Assembly (NCBI GenBank): GCA_016704485.1
Contig: JADJAA010000001.1
Location: forward strand, 1,302,001-1,366,000
Direction of reading: 5' to 3'
DNA: 64,000 nt
Source: Flavobacteriales bacterium
GTDB taxonomy: Bacteria > Bacteroidota > Bacteroidia > Flavobacteriales_F > PHOS-HE28
Under the pieces are notes generated by a model. It did not search any database. It was not told the origin of the DNA and saw only the letters and a list, made by a program, of their open reading frames with translations. This document shows, in pieces, positions 17,569 to 26,571 of this stretch. Made by a program: the position numbers and the translations under genes. Positions within the stretch are counted from its first letter, which is position 1. The number at the start of each line of letters is the position of its first letter.

Positions 17569-18444
17569 TCAACTCCAATGAAGGTCCTCGGAATTCATGC
17601 GAAGGTAACGACGTACTGCGAACCACGTGCTGACCAACGATATAAGTAGTCCTAGAACCACTACTCCGATGAACAAAAGCGCCAAGGTGAACATGTCCGT
17701 GAACGCGAGCATATCCGGCATGTAATGCTTTACCAATTGAAGCACCCCCACCATTAGACCAACAGCAACAATGGAACCCACTATGCCTTGCCACATGCTC
17801 TGTGAAATGAAGGGTTTCTTGATGAACCATTGCGTGGCTCCCACTAAATGCATCGTGCGGATAAGAAAGCGTTTGCTGTATATGGCCAAGCGGATCGTAT
17901 TGTTGATAAGCGCTATGGCAATGATCAACAACAATGCAGTGAACCCAAGCACTAGCAGGCCTATTTTGCTCAAATTAGCATCGATGTTCTCGACCACTGC
18001 CGCATTGTACGCTACTTCTTGTACGCGTTGGTCCTTTTTCAAACTCTCAACGATCCACTTCAAACTATCTGTTTGGGCATAGTCTGCGCTTAACCGTAAT
18101 TCCACGGAGGGTAATAAGGGATTACTGCCGAGCACATTCAAAAAGTCCTCGCCGAGATCTTGTTTCAATTGCTCGGCCGCTTCGTCTGCAGTAACGTATC
18201 GGGTTTCATGGGAGTAGGCCTCCGTATCCAATTCTTTACGGAACTGCATAATGTCAACCTCCTTCAGGTCCCGCTTCAGAAAAAGCTCAACGCGCACGTT
18301 TTCCTTGAAATACTGCTCCAAGGCGTGGGCATTCAGGACCAAAAAGCCGAGAATGCCCAGCATGAACAGCACAAGTGCAATTCCGATAATGGTCCCAAAC
18401 CCTGCGGAACGAGTGCGTGATCTTGAATTGCGGTCCATACTCAT
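17569..18444 (-). CDS. ftsX: Cell division protein FtsX
   Basis: Permease-like partner of FtsE that activates septal peptidoglycan hydrolases. It has 291 residues from ATG 18444 (MSMDRNSRSRTRSAGF); ATG 18438 is also possible. One N-terminal helix (about 21-41), an extracytoplasmic domain (VRVELFLKRDLKE to VVENIDANLSKI), then three helices. The reading opens with TTG at 18453, but that overlaps a TACATTTG box and is rejected. It heads the operon ftsX-DUF3098-uppP-truB; ftsE is not in the window. Confidence 0.93.
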   Translation of the reverse strand: MSMDRNSRSRTRSAGFGTIIGIALVLFMLGILGFLVLNAHALEQYFKENVRVELFLKRDLKEVDIMQFRKELDTEAYSHETRYVTADEAAEQLKQDLGEDFLNVLGSNPLLPSVELRLSADYAQTDSLKWIVESLKKDQRVQEVAYNAAVVENIDANLSKIGLLVLGFTALLLIIAIALINNTIRLAIYSKRFLIRTMHLVGATQWFIKKPFISQSMWQGIVGSIVAVGLMVGVLQLVKHYMPDMLAFTDMFTLALLFIGVVVLGLLISLVSTWFAVRRYLRMNSEDLHWS

Positions 18445-18450
18445 CGGCGA

Positions 18451-18458
18451 CAAATGTA
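18451..18458 (-). promoter_or_regulatory. -7 box (TACATTTG) of ftsX
   Basis: An exact TANNTTTG match on the minus strand, six bases before the ATG at 18444. It lies back to back with the leuS promoter. Confidence 0.5.
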
Positions 18459-18476
18459 GTTAGGGCGGCGAATGCA

Positions 18477-18508
18477 TTGTTCCGACTTGGCGTAGCCCAG
18501 TACATTTG
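18477..18508 (+). promoter_or_regulatory. leuS promoter, TTG-N21-TACATTTG
   Basis: TTG at 18477-18479 and TACATTTG at 18501-18508. The ATG of leuS is 20 bases downstream of the box. Divergent with the ftsX promoter. Confidence 0.55.
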
Positions 18509-18527
18509 CCACCGTAGACGGAAGAAT

Positions 18528-21494
18528 ATGCAGTACGACCACAACGAGATCGAGAAGAAATGGCGCGAGAAATGGAAAGCCGATGGCACCTATCGTGTGG
18601 AGAACGACTTGTCGAAACCTAAGTATTATGTCCTGGACATGTTCCCGTATCCCAGTGGCGCTGGCCTGCACGTTGGGCACCCGCTCGGGTACATAGCAAG
18701 TGATATCGTTGCTCGTTTCAAACGACACAGCGGCTTCAATGTGTTGCACCCCATGGGCTATGATAGCTTCGGGTTGCCTGCAGAACAGTACGCCATCCAG
18801 ACAGGTCAACATCCTGCAAAGACCACCGAGATCAACTTGGCACGTTATCGCGAGCAACTCGACAGAATCGGTTTCAGCTTCGATTGGAGTCGCGAAGTGC
18901 GCACCAGTGACCCGAAGTACTACAAATGGACCCAGTGGATCTTTTTGCAACTTTTTGAAAGCTGGTATGATCCAAAACAGGATAAGGCCAGACCCATTGC
19001 AGATCTGATAGCGCGTTTCGAACAGCAGGGATGCCAAGGACAGGATGCGTCCATCCTTACGGGAGATGTGGAGGAGTTCGTGGGCGGATTTACAGCGGCA
19101 GAATGGAGTTCGTATAGCGAACGGACAAAGCAGATGGTGTTGCAGTATTTCCGCTTGGCCTACCTCAGCGATGCTTGGGTGAATTGGTGTCCCGCCCTGG
19201 GAACAGTGCTTGCCAATGATGAGGTGAAGGATGGTGTGAGCGAGCGCGGCGGACACCCAGTGGAGCGGAAGCGCATGCCACAATGGAGCATGCGCATCAC
19301 GGCCTATGCGCAACGGCTGCTCGAAGGGCTGGACGAATTGGATTGGAGTACCTCGCTAAAAGAATCGCAGCGAAATTGGATCGGGCGAAGTGAGGGGGCG
19401 TTGGTCCGTTTTACTGTGGCTGAAGATTTCATCGAGGTATTCACTACGCGGCCAGATACGCTGTTCGGAGTATCGTTCATCACGCTAGCACCGGAACATG
19501 TGTTGGTGGGCAAGTACACTACTGATGATCGCAGAGCAGAAGTCGAGACTTACGTGAAAACCGCCAGTAACCGAAGTGAACGCGAACGCCAAGCCGAGGT
19601 GGAAAAGGTGAGTGGTGTTTTCACAGGCTCCTACGCCAAGCATCCGTTCACGGGCGCCGATATTCCGATCTGGGTGGGTGACTACGTGCTCGCTGGATAT
19701 GGAACTGGTGCCGTGATGGCCGTGCCCGGTGGAGACCAGCGTGATTGGCGTTTTGCGAAGCAGTTCGACCTGCCGATCATTGCCGTGACCGAAGGAGCAG
19801 ATATCGAAAAGGAAGCCGACGAGCGCAAGGACGCGATCATCTGTAGCGAAGGATTTCTGAAGGGCTTGAAAGTGAAGGATGCGATCACGCGCGCGATCCA
19901 AGAGTTGGAAAAATTGGGTGCCGGTGAAGGCCGCATAAACTTCCGCTTGCGCGATGCTGCATTTGGCCGCCAGCGCTATTGGGGCGAGCCGATACCTATC
20001 TACTACAAGGACGATATTCCCTACGCTTTACCAGAAAGTGAATTGCCTTTGGTTTTGCCGGAGGTTGATAAATTCCTTCCTACAGAAGATGGAGAACCAC
20101 CATTGGCTCGAGCGAAGAATTGGAGTTACGATGGCCATCCGTTAGAGACCACCACAATGCCCGGTTGGGCCGGAAGCAGTTGGTATTTTTTGCGTTACAT
20201 GGACCCGCATAACGAGGGCCGTTTCGCATCACCGGAAGCCATCAAGTATTGGAACCAGATCGATCTGTACATGGGTGGCAGCGAACACGCCACAGGCCAC
20301 TTGCTCTACTTCCGGTTCTGGACCAAGTTCCTGCATGATCGCGGTTGGTTGCCTTTTGATGAACCGGCTAAGAAGTTGGTGAATCAGGGGATGATTACTG
20401 GGCGCTCTGCTGTGGCGTTTCGTAATCGATTACCATTGGTCGACAACAATCCAACTCATGTTGAACGTCCTTATCCGATTCTCAATTGGGATATTCTTTT
20501 GTATGTCTCAGCGGATTTGTTCAATCAACAATTTTCCGATGATGGAGGCAGTCGAATAGCTGCCCAGAACGCCATTCGTCGCGCTGCGTGCAATGCCATT
20601 GGAGCCAAAAATGATATTGCCCCAGACCTCTTGTTTCACGATGTGCACCTCTTGCAAATGACAGAGGCTATGGATCGAGTTCTGATACCGATTGAGTTCA
20701 TCGAGGCTGATGAATCCTCTGTGAACTTAGAGGCACTTAAGAACTGGAACACTGATTTTCGAGATGGCGTGTATGTGTCTGAGGGCGCTTTCAGGGTGTT
20801 GCGCGACGTGGAGAAGATGTCCAAGTCGAAGTTCAACGTGGTGAACCCCGACGAGATCATTGCCAAATACGGCGCCGATACCCTGCGCCTCTACGAAATG
20901 TTCCTCGGCCCGTTGGAGCAAAGCAAGCCGTGGGACACCAACGGCATCGAAGGCACCTTCCGCTTCCTGCGTAAATTCTGGAATCTGTTCTATGAAAGCG
21001 ATGTGTTCAGCGTGAGCGATGAAGCTCCCACGAAAGCCGAGTTCAAAGCCTTGCACTCCACCCTGAAGAAGGTAACGGAAGACATTCAGAACATGAGCTT
21101 CAACACCAGTGTTGCGCAGTTCATGATCGCAGTGAACGAGTTGGGTGCATTGAAGAGCCACAAACGTGATGTGCTGGAACCGATGACCATACTCCTCGCG
21201 CCATTTGCACCGCATATCGCGGAGGAGCTCTGGAGCAAATTGGGCCATACGGAAAGCATCACAACAGCGCCTTGGCCGGTTTTCGATCCACAGTATTTGG
21301 TTGAGGATAGTTTCAAATACCCGATCAGCTTCAATGGAAAAACCCGCATGTTGCTGGAATTCCCCGCCACACTTTCAAAAGAAGAGGTGGAAGCGCAGGT
21401 AATGGCAAATCCTGAGGTGCAGGAACGGTTGGAAGGAAAAACTCCGAAAAAAGTGATCGTGGTCCCCAAACGCATCGTGAATATCGTAGTGTGA
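18528..21494 (+). CDS. leuS: Leucine--tRNA ligase
   Basis: Charges tRNA-Leu. It has 988 residues from ATG 18528; the upstream in-frame extension overlaps promoter sequence and ftsX. Class I signature HVGH is at 48-51 (PSGAGLHVGHPLGY), and KMSKS is at about 762-766 (VEKMSKSKFNVVNP). The editing domain contains TTRPDTLFGVSF and GTGAVMAVPGGDQRDW. It is longer than the usual 860-950 because of an extra segment of roughly 70 residues between GMITGRSA (about 620) and the KMSKS loop, at about 20440-20680. Confidence 0.95.
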   Translation: MQYDHNEIEKKWREKWKADGTYRVENDLSKPKYYVLDMFPYPSGAGLHVGHPLGYIASDIVARFKRHSGFNVLHPMGYDSFGLPAEQYAIQTGQHPAKTTEINLARYREQLDRIGFSFDWSREVRTSDPKYYKWTQWIFLQLFESWYDPKQDKARPIADLIARFEQQGCQGQDASILTGDVEEFVGGFTAAEWSSYSERTKQMVLQYFRLAYLSDAWVNWCPALGTVLANDEVKDGVSERGGHPVERKRMPQWSMRITAYAQRLLEGLDELDWSTSLKESQRNWIGRSEGALVRFTVAEDFIEVFTTRPDTLFGVSFITLAPEHVLVGKYTTDDRRAEVETYVKTASNRSERERQAEVEKVSGVFTGSYAKHPFTGADIPIWVGDYVLAGYGTGAVMAVPGGDQRDWRFAKQFDLPIIAVTEGADIEKEADERKDAIICSEGFLKGLKVKDAITRAIQELEKLGAGEGRINFRLRDAAFGRQRYWGEPIPIYYKDDIPYALPESELPLVLPEVDKFLPTEDGEPPLARAKNWSYDGHPLETTTMPGWAGSSWYFLRYMDPHNEGRFASPEAIKYWNQIDLYMGGSEHATGHLLYFRFWTKFLHDRGWLPFDEPAKKLVNQGMITGRSAVAFRNRLPLVDNNPTHVERPYPILNWDILLYVSADLFNQQFSDDGGSRIAAQNAIRRAACNAIGAKNDIAPDLLFHDVHLLQMTEAMDRVLIPIEFIEADESSVNLEALKNWNTDFRDGVYVSEGAFRVLRDVEKMSKSKFNVVNPDEIIAKYGADTLRLYEMFLGPLEQSKPWDTNGIEGTFRFLRKFWNLFYESDVFSVSDEAPTKAEFKALHSTLKKVTEDIQNMSFNTSVAQFMIAVNELGALKSHKRDVLEPMTILLAPFAPHIAEELWSKLGHTESITTAPWPVFDPQYLVEDSFKYPISFNGKTRMLLEFPATLSKEEVEAQVMANPEVQERLEGKTPKKVIVVPKRIVNIVV

Positions 21495-21571
21495 ACGCAA
21501 ATTTGCCCGACATAATGTCCTGTTCTCCAGACAAAGGCGTGGTTCGGCACCGGTTTTGCATATCAAAAGGC

Positions 21572-22402
21572 ATGGCAAGTAAAGCAGTCTTTTCATTGTT
21601 CGGGGCAGGTGTTCTCAGCTTGGCGTTTGCACAAGGTGGTTTTCCGCCAAGCCCTGTAACCCCTTCACCCGGTCGCGCGATCAATTATCCGTTGCGCACG
21701 ATCCAACACGATGCCTTCAAACCCGGTGAAAAACTAACCTATGTAGTTCACTACGGCTGGATAGATGCGGGTGAAGCAGTCGTTGAACTCAAAAAAAGCG
21801 ACCGCGATCTTCAAGGCCGCGAGGTTTGGCATGCGGTCGGTACAGGTAGAAGCTTGGGTGCGTTCAATGCATTCTTTAAAGTGGATGATACATACCAGTC
21901 CTACTTTGATGCGCAAGGGGTGTTCCCGTGGATCTTTGATCGTAAGGTGAGTGAAGGTGGGTATGAATTTACCCAGAACTACATCTATACACAGAACCAG
22001 CGGGAAGTTAAGACCCAAGAGGACAAGGTGTACAAAGTGCCGGGAAGTGTTCAGGACATGCTTAGCGCCTTCTATTATGCACGTACGATCAATTATAGCA
22101 CCGCTGTAGTGGGTGATGTGTACACGATCGAGACGTTCATGGATGGTGAGCTTTGGCCGCTGCGCATGCAGTTCATGGGTAAAGAGACGATCAAGTTGCG
22201 CAATGGAAAATACAAGTGTCTGAAATTCCAACCAGTCGTGCAAGAAGGCCGTATTTTCGAGGGTAACGATGACCTTAATGTGTGGATCACGGACGACGGA
22301 AACCACATTCCAGTGCTTGCGCAAGCGCAAGTGCTCGTGGGCTCCATTAAGATGGAACTTGCCAGTTACGAAGGCCTGGCGCACCCGATCGCGAAGGAAT
22401 AA
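21572..22402 (+). CDS. DUF3108 domain-containing exported protein
   Basis: A 276-residue protein with a signal peptide (MASKAVFSLFGAGVLSLAFAQ) and a DUF3108-type body: FKPGEKLTYVVHYGWIDAGEA, DTYQSYFDAQGVFPWIF, YKCLKFQPVVQEGRIF and DDLNVWITDDGNHIPVLAQA. DUF3108 proteins form an extracytoplasmic beta-rich fold of unknown function. The frame starts earlier (21491) and overlaps leuS, but ATG 21572 gives a clean signal peptide. It probably follows leuS in transcription. Confidence 0.85.
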   Translation: MASKAVFSLFGAGVLSLAFAQGGFPPSPVTPSPGRAINYPLRTIQHDAFKPGEKLTYVVHYGWIDAGEAVVELKKSDRDLQGREVWHAVGTGRSLGAFNAFFKVDDTYQSYFDAQGVFPWIFDRKVSEGGYEFTQNYIYTQNQREVKTQEDKVYKVPGSVQDMLSAFYYARTINYSTAVVGDVYTIETFMDGELWPLRMQFMGKETIKLRNGKYKCLKFQPVVQEGRIFEGNDDLNVWITDDGNHIPVLAQAQVLVGSIKMELASYEGLAHPIAKE

Positions 22403-22555
22403 GTTTGATCAGTTGATAGACTACCGGAGGCAAATTGGGTGTGTGCCCTGTACCTTTTTCGTCGCATCATCCCAATACCAACCAACACTCGTTAGTGGAA
22501 ATGATCTTCCACAGGATGCGATCCGTTTATTCTGAACGCACGTTATTTGCACTGC

Positions 22556-23836
22556 ATGCAAGTTTGGATCAAATGGGCGCTGGGCTCCGTGCTGACGGCA
22601 GGAGCAGTAGGAACACTCTTGACCGTGGATGTCAGTCCCCACGTGGAATACAAGCCGGATAGTGATCCCGTGGGCATTGTGGATACCATTCCATCTTCAC
22701 CTAGTACTTACGGAATTCCAATGTCGGGCTATTCCATTGAACAAGGTACCGTGAAGTCAGGTGCAACGTTCGGTGACCTACTTGCTGAGCAAGGAGTGTC
22801 CATGAACACGGTACAGGATATGGTTGAATTGGCAGAACCTTATTTTGATGTTCGACGAATGCGCACTGGGCACCCTTATGCGTTCGTTTACAAAGCGGAC
22901 AATACGAATGGCCCTGATTACTTTGTTTATGAATCGGATCCCGTTGAATATGTAGTGTTCGGGCTGAAGGATAGTTTGCATGTACGTGTAGGGCATCGAC
23001 CTATCAAAGTCGAAGAACATAGCGTCGCTTGCTTAGTGACCGGTGCGCTTTACAATGATTTTGTTGCAGCAGGAGCAGATCCAGCACTCGCAATGCAATT
23101 GTCCGATGTGTTCGCGTGGACCATTGACTTCTATCGGATCCAGAAGGATGACGTTTTCTCCGTGGTGTACCGAGAGCAGAGCGTTGAAGGAAAACCTTAC
23201 GGTAGACCGGAGATACTTGCGGCACGGTATGCCAGTGGTGGCGTGATCAAAGAGGCATTTGAATTTGCGCAATCAGATGGGGTGGAGCAGTATTTCGATA
23301 GCGAAGGGAATAGTATGCGTAAGGCGTTCCTGAAGTCACCCATCAAATTCAGTCGCATTTCATCCGGTTTCTCCAGCAGGCGATTGCATCCTGTTCAGAA
23401 AGTGATGAAAGCGCATCTTGGAACGGATTACGCTGCGGCATACGGTACACCCATCTTGGCGGTAGGGGATGGTGTTGTGGAAAAGTCAGGGTATACGGGA
23501 GGGAATGGCAACTATGTGAAGATCCGCCATAACGGTACCTACTCCACGCAATACCTGCACATGCGGAAGACGTTGGTGAAAGCGGGTGACGCTGTTCAGC
23601 AAGGCGATGTGATCGGCGAGGTCGGCAGCACGGGCTTGGCCACCGGACCGCATGTCTGTTTCCGTTTCTGGAAAAATGGTGTTCAAGTGGATCACCGCCG
23701 CGAGGAATTCCCGAATACGGAGCCTTTGGCGGAAGAGCTAAGACCAGCCTTCAACCGCATGCGCGAAGAGCGCACGAGTGAGCTGGATGGTGCCGAATTG
23801 GCGGTGGTGCGTAAGACCAAAGTGATCACGTTCTAA
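22556..23836 (+). CDS. M23-family peptidoglycan DD-endopeptidase
   Basis: A 426-residue exported hydrolase. N-terminal signal/anchor helix (IKWALGSVLTAGAVGTLL), a LysM/OapA-like or dimerisation region to about 230, then a lysostaphin-type M23 domain from about 265. Zinc-site residues visible are H287 and D291 (HLGTDYAA), His335 (QYLHM) and His366 (TGPHVCFRF). The last motif has Cys where the canonical HxH has its second His. It probably cleaves peptide crosslinks during growth. The frame can open at TTG 22547; ATG 22556 is preferred. Confidence 0.9.
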   Translation: MQVWIKWALGSVLTAGAVGTLLTVDVSPHVEYKPDSDPVGIVDTIPSSPSTYGIPMSGYSIEQGTVKSGATFGDLLAEQGVSMNTVQDMVELAEPYFDVRRMRTGHPYAFVYKADNTNGPDYFVYESDPVEYVVFGLKDSLHVRVGHRPIKVEEHSVACLVTGALYNDFVAAGADPALAMQLSDVFAWTIDFYRIQKDDVFSVVYREQSVEGKPYGRPEILAARYASGGVIKEAFEFAQSDGVEQYFDSEGNSMRKAFLKSPIKFSRISSGFSSRRLHPVQKVMKAHLGTDYAAAYGTPILAVGDGVVEKSGYTGGNGNYVKIRHNGTYSTQYLHMRKTLVKAGDAVQQGDVIGEVGSTGLATGPHVCFRFWKNGVQVDHRREEFPNTEPLAEELRPAFNRMREERTSELDGAELAVVRKTKVITF

Positions 23837-23849
23837 CGCGAAGGAATTC

Positions 23850-23922
23850 GCTCAAGCTTGAGCGTCTTCTTGAAGTTACGTTTGTTGGCCTGCTCGACCC
23901 AATAGGTCTGGTTAGACCGAGC
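23850..23922. repeat. Inverted repeats in a convergent intergenic gap
   Basis: Between the M23 gene and the opposite-strand T9SS cargo gene lies a perfect 14-bp palindrome GCTCAAGCTTGAGC (23850-23863), then a hairpin GGTCT-ggtt-AGACC (23905-23918) flanked by GCTCG (23892-23896) and CGAGC (23918-23922). There are no T-tracts. They may act as bidirectional termination or RNA-stabilising hairpins. Confidence 0.4.
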
Positions 23923-23936
23923 CATCCGAGAACACC

Positions 23937-24800
23937 TTACTCGATGATCAGTTTGTTGCGTTGGCCGTTCACATCAAGAACGTAAAGACCGGGAGCAATA
24001 ATCGGCATCTGCACTAATGTGCTTTCTCCGTCAATAAGACCCGATACAATTGTTGCACCTCGCATATCCAAGACAGTGTAATTGGTCCCAGGATCTGAAT
24101 GTAAAATGGAGAACTCTCCACCATTCGGATTCGGAAAGATGCTGATATTTGGGTTCAACGTTTGTGCTACTCCAACGGCATTCGGCCAACATCCGGTGTA
24201 TTGAATGCTATCCGTATCCAAGTATTCACCGCAATAATCAAGCAGTTCGAAGTAATTTTCGTGATGATACAATAGTGGACGAAGCAGTCCTTGCAAACTC
24301 CCAATCCCTGTGACTATAATATCGCCATTGTCCAAAATAAAGCGTGTCCTTGGCGCACTGGCGATGAAGGCCGTGTCAATGTCCCACACTATGGCAGGAA
24401 ATTCCGAACTGGGCGGGTTGGTCAAATATGCCGTGTCTCCGATGGCTAAGTCGAAGTCGTATACTTGGCGCATTGTAGTGTCGTAGTACGAGACATACCC
24501 AACATGGTATGGCGAAGTACTTCTGAAATAGACGCTGCTCTGATCCACCGCCAACCAACCGATCTGCTCGAAATCGAAGTTCGTTAATGCACGCCATGAA
24601 AGGCCATAAGCTAGCTGCTCCGGCTCTGACGAATATTGCAATACGTGTTCCGTATATTCAAAGTTCATATTCGTTCCGACAGGAAACCAAGAGGTTGTCT
24701 GCATGTACCAAAAACCTGATATTTCCGGTAATACGGACTCGCTTTGTCCACGCGCAGATGCGGCAACGAACATCAGCCAAATCATAATTGCGCGGAACAT
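23937..24800 (-). CDS. Secreted protein with T9SS type A sorting domain
   Basis: A 287-residue protein with a signal peptide (ends ASARGQ). The central region was not recognised. The C-terminal 70 residues form a typical type A sorting domain: ISIFPNPNGGEFSI, YTVLDMRGATIVSG, and the closing APGLYVLDVNGQRNKLIIE. This domain targets proteins across the outer membrane by the type IX system. The start codon lies four bases after a TATATTCG box (24805-24812). Confidence 0.88.
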   Translation of the reverse strand: MFRAIMIWLMFVAASARGQSESVLPEISGFWYMQTTSWFPVGTNMNFEYTEHVLQYSSEPEQLAYGLSWRALTNFDFEQIGWLAVDQSSVYFRSTSPYHVGYVSYYDTTMRQVYDFDLAIGDTAYLTNPPSSEFPAIVWDIDTAFIASAPRTRFILDNGDIIVTGIGSLQGLLRPLLYHHENYFELLDYCGEYLDTDSIQYTGCWPNAVGVAQTLNPNISIFPNPNGGEFSILHSDPGTNYTVLDMRGATIVSGLIDGESTLVQMPIIAPGLYVLDVNGQRNKLIIE

Positions 24801-24804
24801 ATCA

Positions 24805-24812
24805 CGAATATA
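24805..24812 (-). promoter_or_regulatory. -7 box (TATATTCG) of the T9SS cargo gene
   Basis: On the minus strand TCTG-N19-TATATTCG-TGAT-ATG. The box is one base off consensus and ends four bases before the start codon. Confidence 0.4.
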
Positions 24813-24857
24813 GGCAGAAGTATGGCACTTTCAGATTCATTTGGAAAGCAAATCGGT

Positions 24858-25496
24858 CTATCTCCCTGCGAGTTCAAAGATCTTCCGATACGTATAGGTG
24901 CCACTGGTTTTGATCTTAGAGGCACTGATCAACGCTTTTGCTAACGTATCGTAAGGCATTGGCTTATAGTTATCCGGTGTAATAAAGGAGAATGCGCTCA
25001 TTGCCGCAATTCCGATCCGTTCACCAATACGTACTGCTTCTCGTGGACCTTTCAATATGGAAGGATGGAAGATGTGCAGGGTAGGAAGCTGAAGCGCAAA
25101 AAGATCGCGCTCCATTTCCCCTTTCACCTTGTTGTAGAAGATAGAGGATCCTGCATCTGCCCCCATGGAACTCACAACACAGAAGGTTCCAACGCCATTT
25201 TCCTTCGCCCACTTTCCAAGCGTGATCACCAGGTCATGATCCACATGCCGGAAGGCTTCTTTGCTACCCGCTTTTTTGATCGTGGTTCCTAAGCAGCATA
25301 TCACGGCATCGGCTTTTCCGGGGCGCAATGCCTTTGCAAAGTCGCTATCAACCCATTGTTCGAGCTTTGGATGATCCGGAAGTTTCTTGCGGACCGGTGC
25401 AATGACCTTGTTGATGGACGGGTCAGCGAGCGCAAGTTCCAGCGTCTTTTTGCCGATCAATCCTGTGGCGCCTGCTATCAGTAGTGTGAATGACAT
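24858..25496 (-). CDS. NAD(P)-binding atypical short-chain dehydrogenase
   Basis: A 212-residue Rossmann-fold protein starting MSFTLLIAGATGLIGKKTLE, with the GATGLIG dinucleotide loop. Further segments are ADAVICCLGTTIKKAGS, FCVVSSMGADAGSSIFYNKVKG (the S-Y-x-x-x-K pair) and LHIFHPSILKGPRE. It resembles the HTATIP2/TIP30-like atypical SDRs often annotated as oxidoreductase or NAD-dependent epimerase. The substrate is unknown. It is divergent from the membrane protein/regulator operon. Confidence 0.82.
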   Translation of the reverse strand: MSFTLLIAGATGLIGKKTLELALADPSINKVIAPVRKKLPDHPKLEQWVDSDFAKALRPGKADAVICCLGTTIKKAGSKEAFRHVDHDLVITLGKWAKENGVGTFCVVSSMGADAGSSIFYNKVKGEMERDLFALQLPTLHIFHPSILKGPREAVRIGERIGIAAMSAFSFITPDNYKPMPYDTLAKALISASKIKTSGTYTYRKIFELAGR

Positions 25497-25517
25497 TTCA
25501 CAAATTTATCCTGATAT

Positions 25518-25548
25518 TTGGTTTATTATATAAACTAGTTTACATTTG
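25518..25548 (+). promoter_or_regulatory. Promoter TTG-N20-TACATTTG with internal palindrome
   Basis: TTG 25518-25520 and an exact TANNTTTG box (25541-25548) at 20-base spacing, the cleanest promoter in the window. A perfect 10-bp palindrome AAACTAGTTT (25532-25541) sits in the spacer next to the -7 box and could be an operator for the winged-helix regulator encoded downstream. Confidence 0.65.
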
Positions 25549-25566
25549 CACTATACTTACATCAAA

Positions 25567-26139
25567 ATGGAAAACCAACTGACCCCCGCCCAAAGCTTGG
25601 ATGTGATCAATCAAATGGTCGCTCAAGCGAAACGTTCATTTCAACGATCGAATTTCTTCTTCCTGTTATGGGGGATCTTGCTTGCCTTGGCAGGAATCGC
25701 TGATCATTATTTACGATCCAACGGCATTCAGACCAAAGGTGCAGCATGGGGAATTGCCGGCGTGATAGGTGGTGTGGTTTCAGCGGTCTACGGATACCGC
25801 GAAGGCAAGCAGCGTGGCGTAAGTACGTTAATGGACCGCGTTCAATCCGTGCTGTGGGGTTCGTTCGTAATTACGTTAATCCTGATCATCATTGGTACGG
25901 TTTCTCATCAGATGAACCCGAATCCGTACATACTGCTTCTTACCGGATTGCCCACATTCGCTACTGGCGCTCTGATCCGCTTTCGGCCCCTAATGTTCGG
26001 TGGAGTGGTCTTTTGGGCATTCGGGATCTTATCGTTCTTCTTTCTGCACGAATACTCTTCCTTGGTATTTGCAGCGGCCATCATATTTGGCTATTTGATC
26101 CCAGGTCTCCTCCTTCGGCGTCACGAAAATGGCGTTTGA
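25567..26139 (+). CDS. Polytopic membrane protein paired with a regulator
   Basis: A 190-residue protein from ATG 25567 (MENQLTPAQSLDVINQMV). A soluble amphipathic N-terminus of about 30 residues is followed by five or six membrane helices and a short RRHENGV tail. The opening (QSLDVINQMVAQAKR) resembles a common Bacteroidota membrane family encoded next to a small winged-helix regulator. The function is unknown. Its stop overlaps the regulator by 11 bases, so the two are translated together. Confidence 0.75.
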   Translation: MENQLTPAQSLDVINQMVAQAKRSFQRSNFFFLLWGILLALAGIADHYLRSNGIQTKGAAWGIAGVIGGVVSAVYGYREGKQRGVSTLMDRVQSVLWGSFVITLILIIIGTVSHQMNPNPYILLLTGLPTFATGALIRFRPLMFGGVVFWAFGILSFFFLHEYSSLVFAAAIIFGYLIPGLLLRRHENGV

Positions 26140-26416
26140 ACCATTGGACCCCGTATTGCACAACCAGCTCCGATTGGCTGTTATGAGCCTTTTGGTGAGC
26201 GTTGAACATGCAGAATTCACATGGCTCCTGGAGCAGACAGGTGCAACGCGCGGCAATCTTAGTGTGCAGATCAGCAAGCTGAAGGAAGCTGGGTATGTAC
26301 TTGTAAAGAAGGGATTCCGGGATAACTATCCGTTAACAACGTGTTCCATCTCACCAAAAGGCGCCACGGCATTCGGAACGTATGTGGAGTCGATCAAAGG
26401 TTATTTGGCCCCATGA
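26129..26416 (+). CDS. Winged-helix transcriptional regulator
   Basis: A 95-residue DNA-binding protein with MarR/HTH_34-like architecture: helices around PLDPVLHNQLRLAVMSLLV, recognition region TWLLEQTGATRGNLSVQISKLKEAGYV, and a wing with VKKGFRDNYPLTTCSISPKG. It probably acts as a dimeric repressor of its own operon; the palindrome in the promoter at 25532 is the obvious candidate site. It overlaps the membrane-protein gene. Confidence 0.85.
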   Translation: MAFEPLDPVLHNQLRLAVMSLLVSVEHAEFTWLLEQTGATRGNLSVQISKLKEAGYVLVKKGFRDNYPLTTCSISPKGATAFGTYVESIKGYLAP

Positions 26417-26571
26417 CCGACCTCTTTCGGTGTTCTTGACCGTTGTTCGCCAAGGAGGTCCGTCGATGTACTTCCTTGGTTCGACATGGTCCTAGGTCTT
26501 TGTGTCGATGCCGTGTCACATTCGGTGGAATGCTCCCGTAGCAAGGGATGAACCAATTAGAATAGACCACC

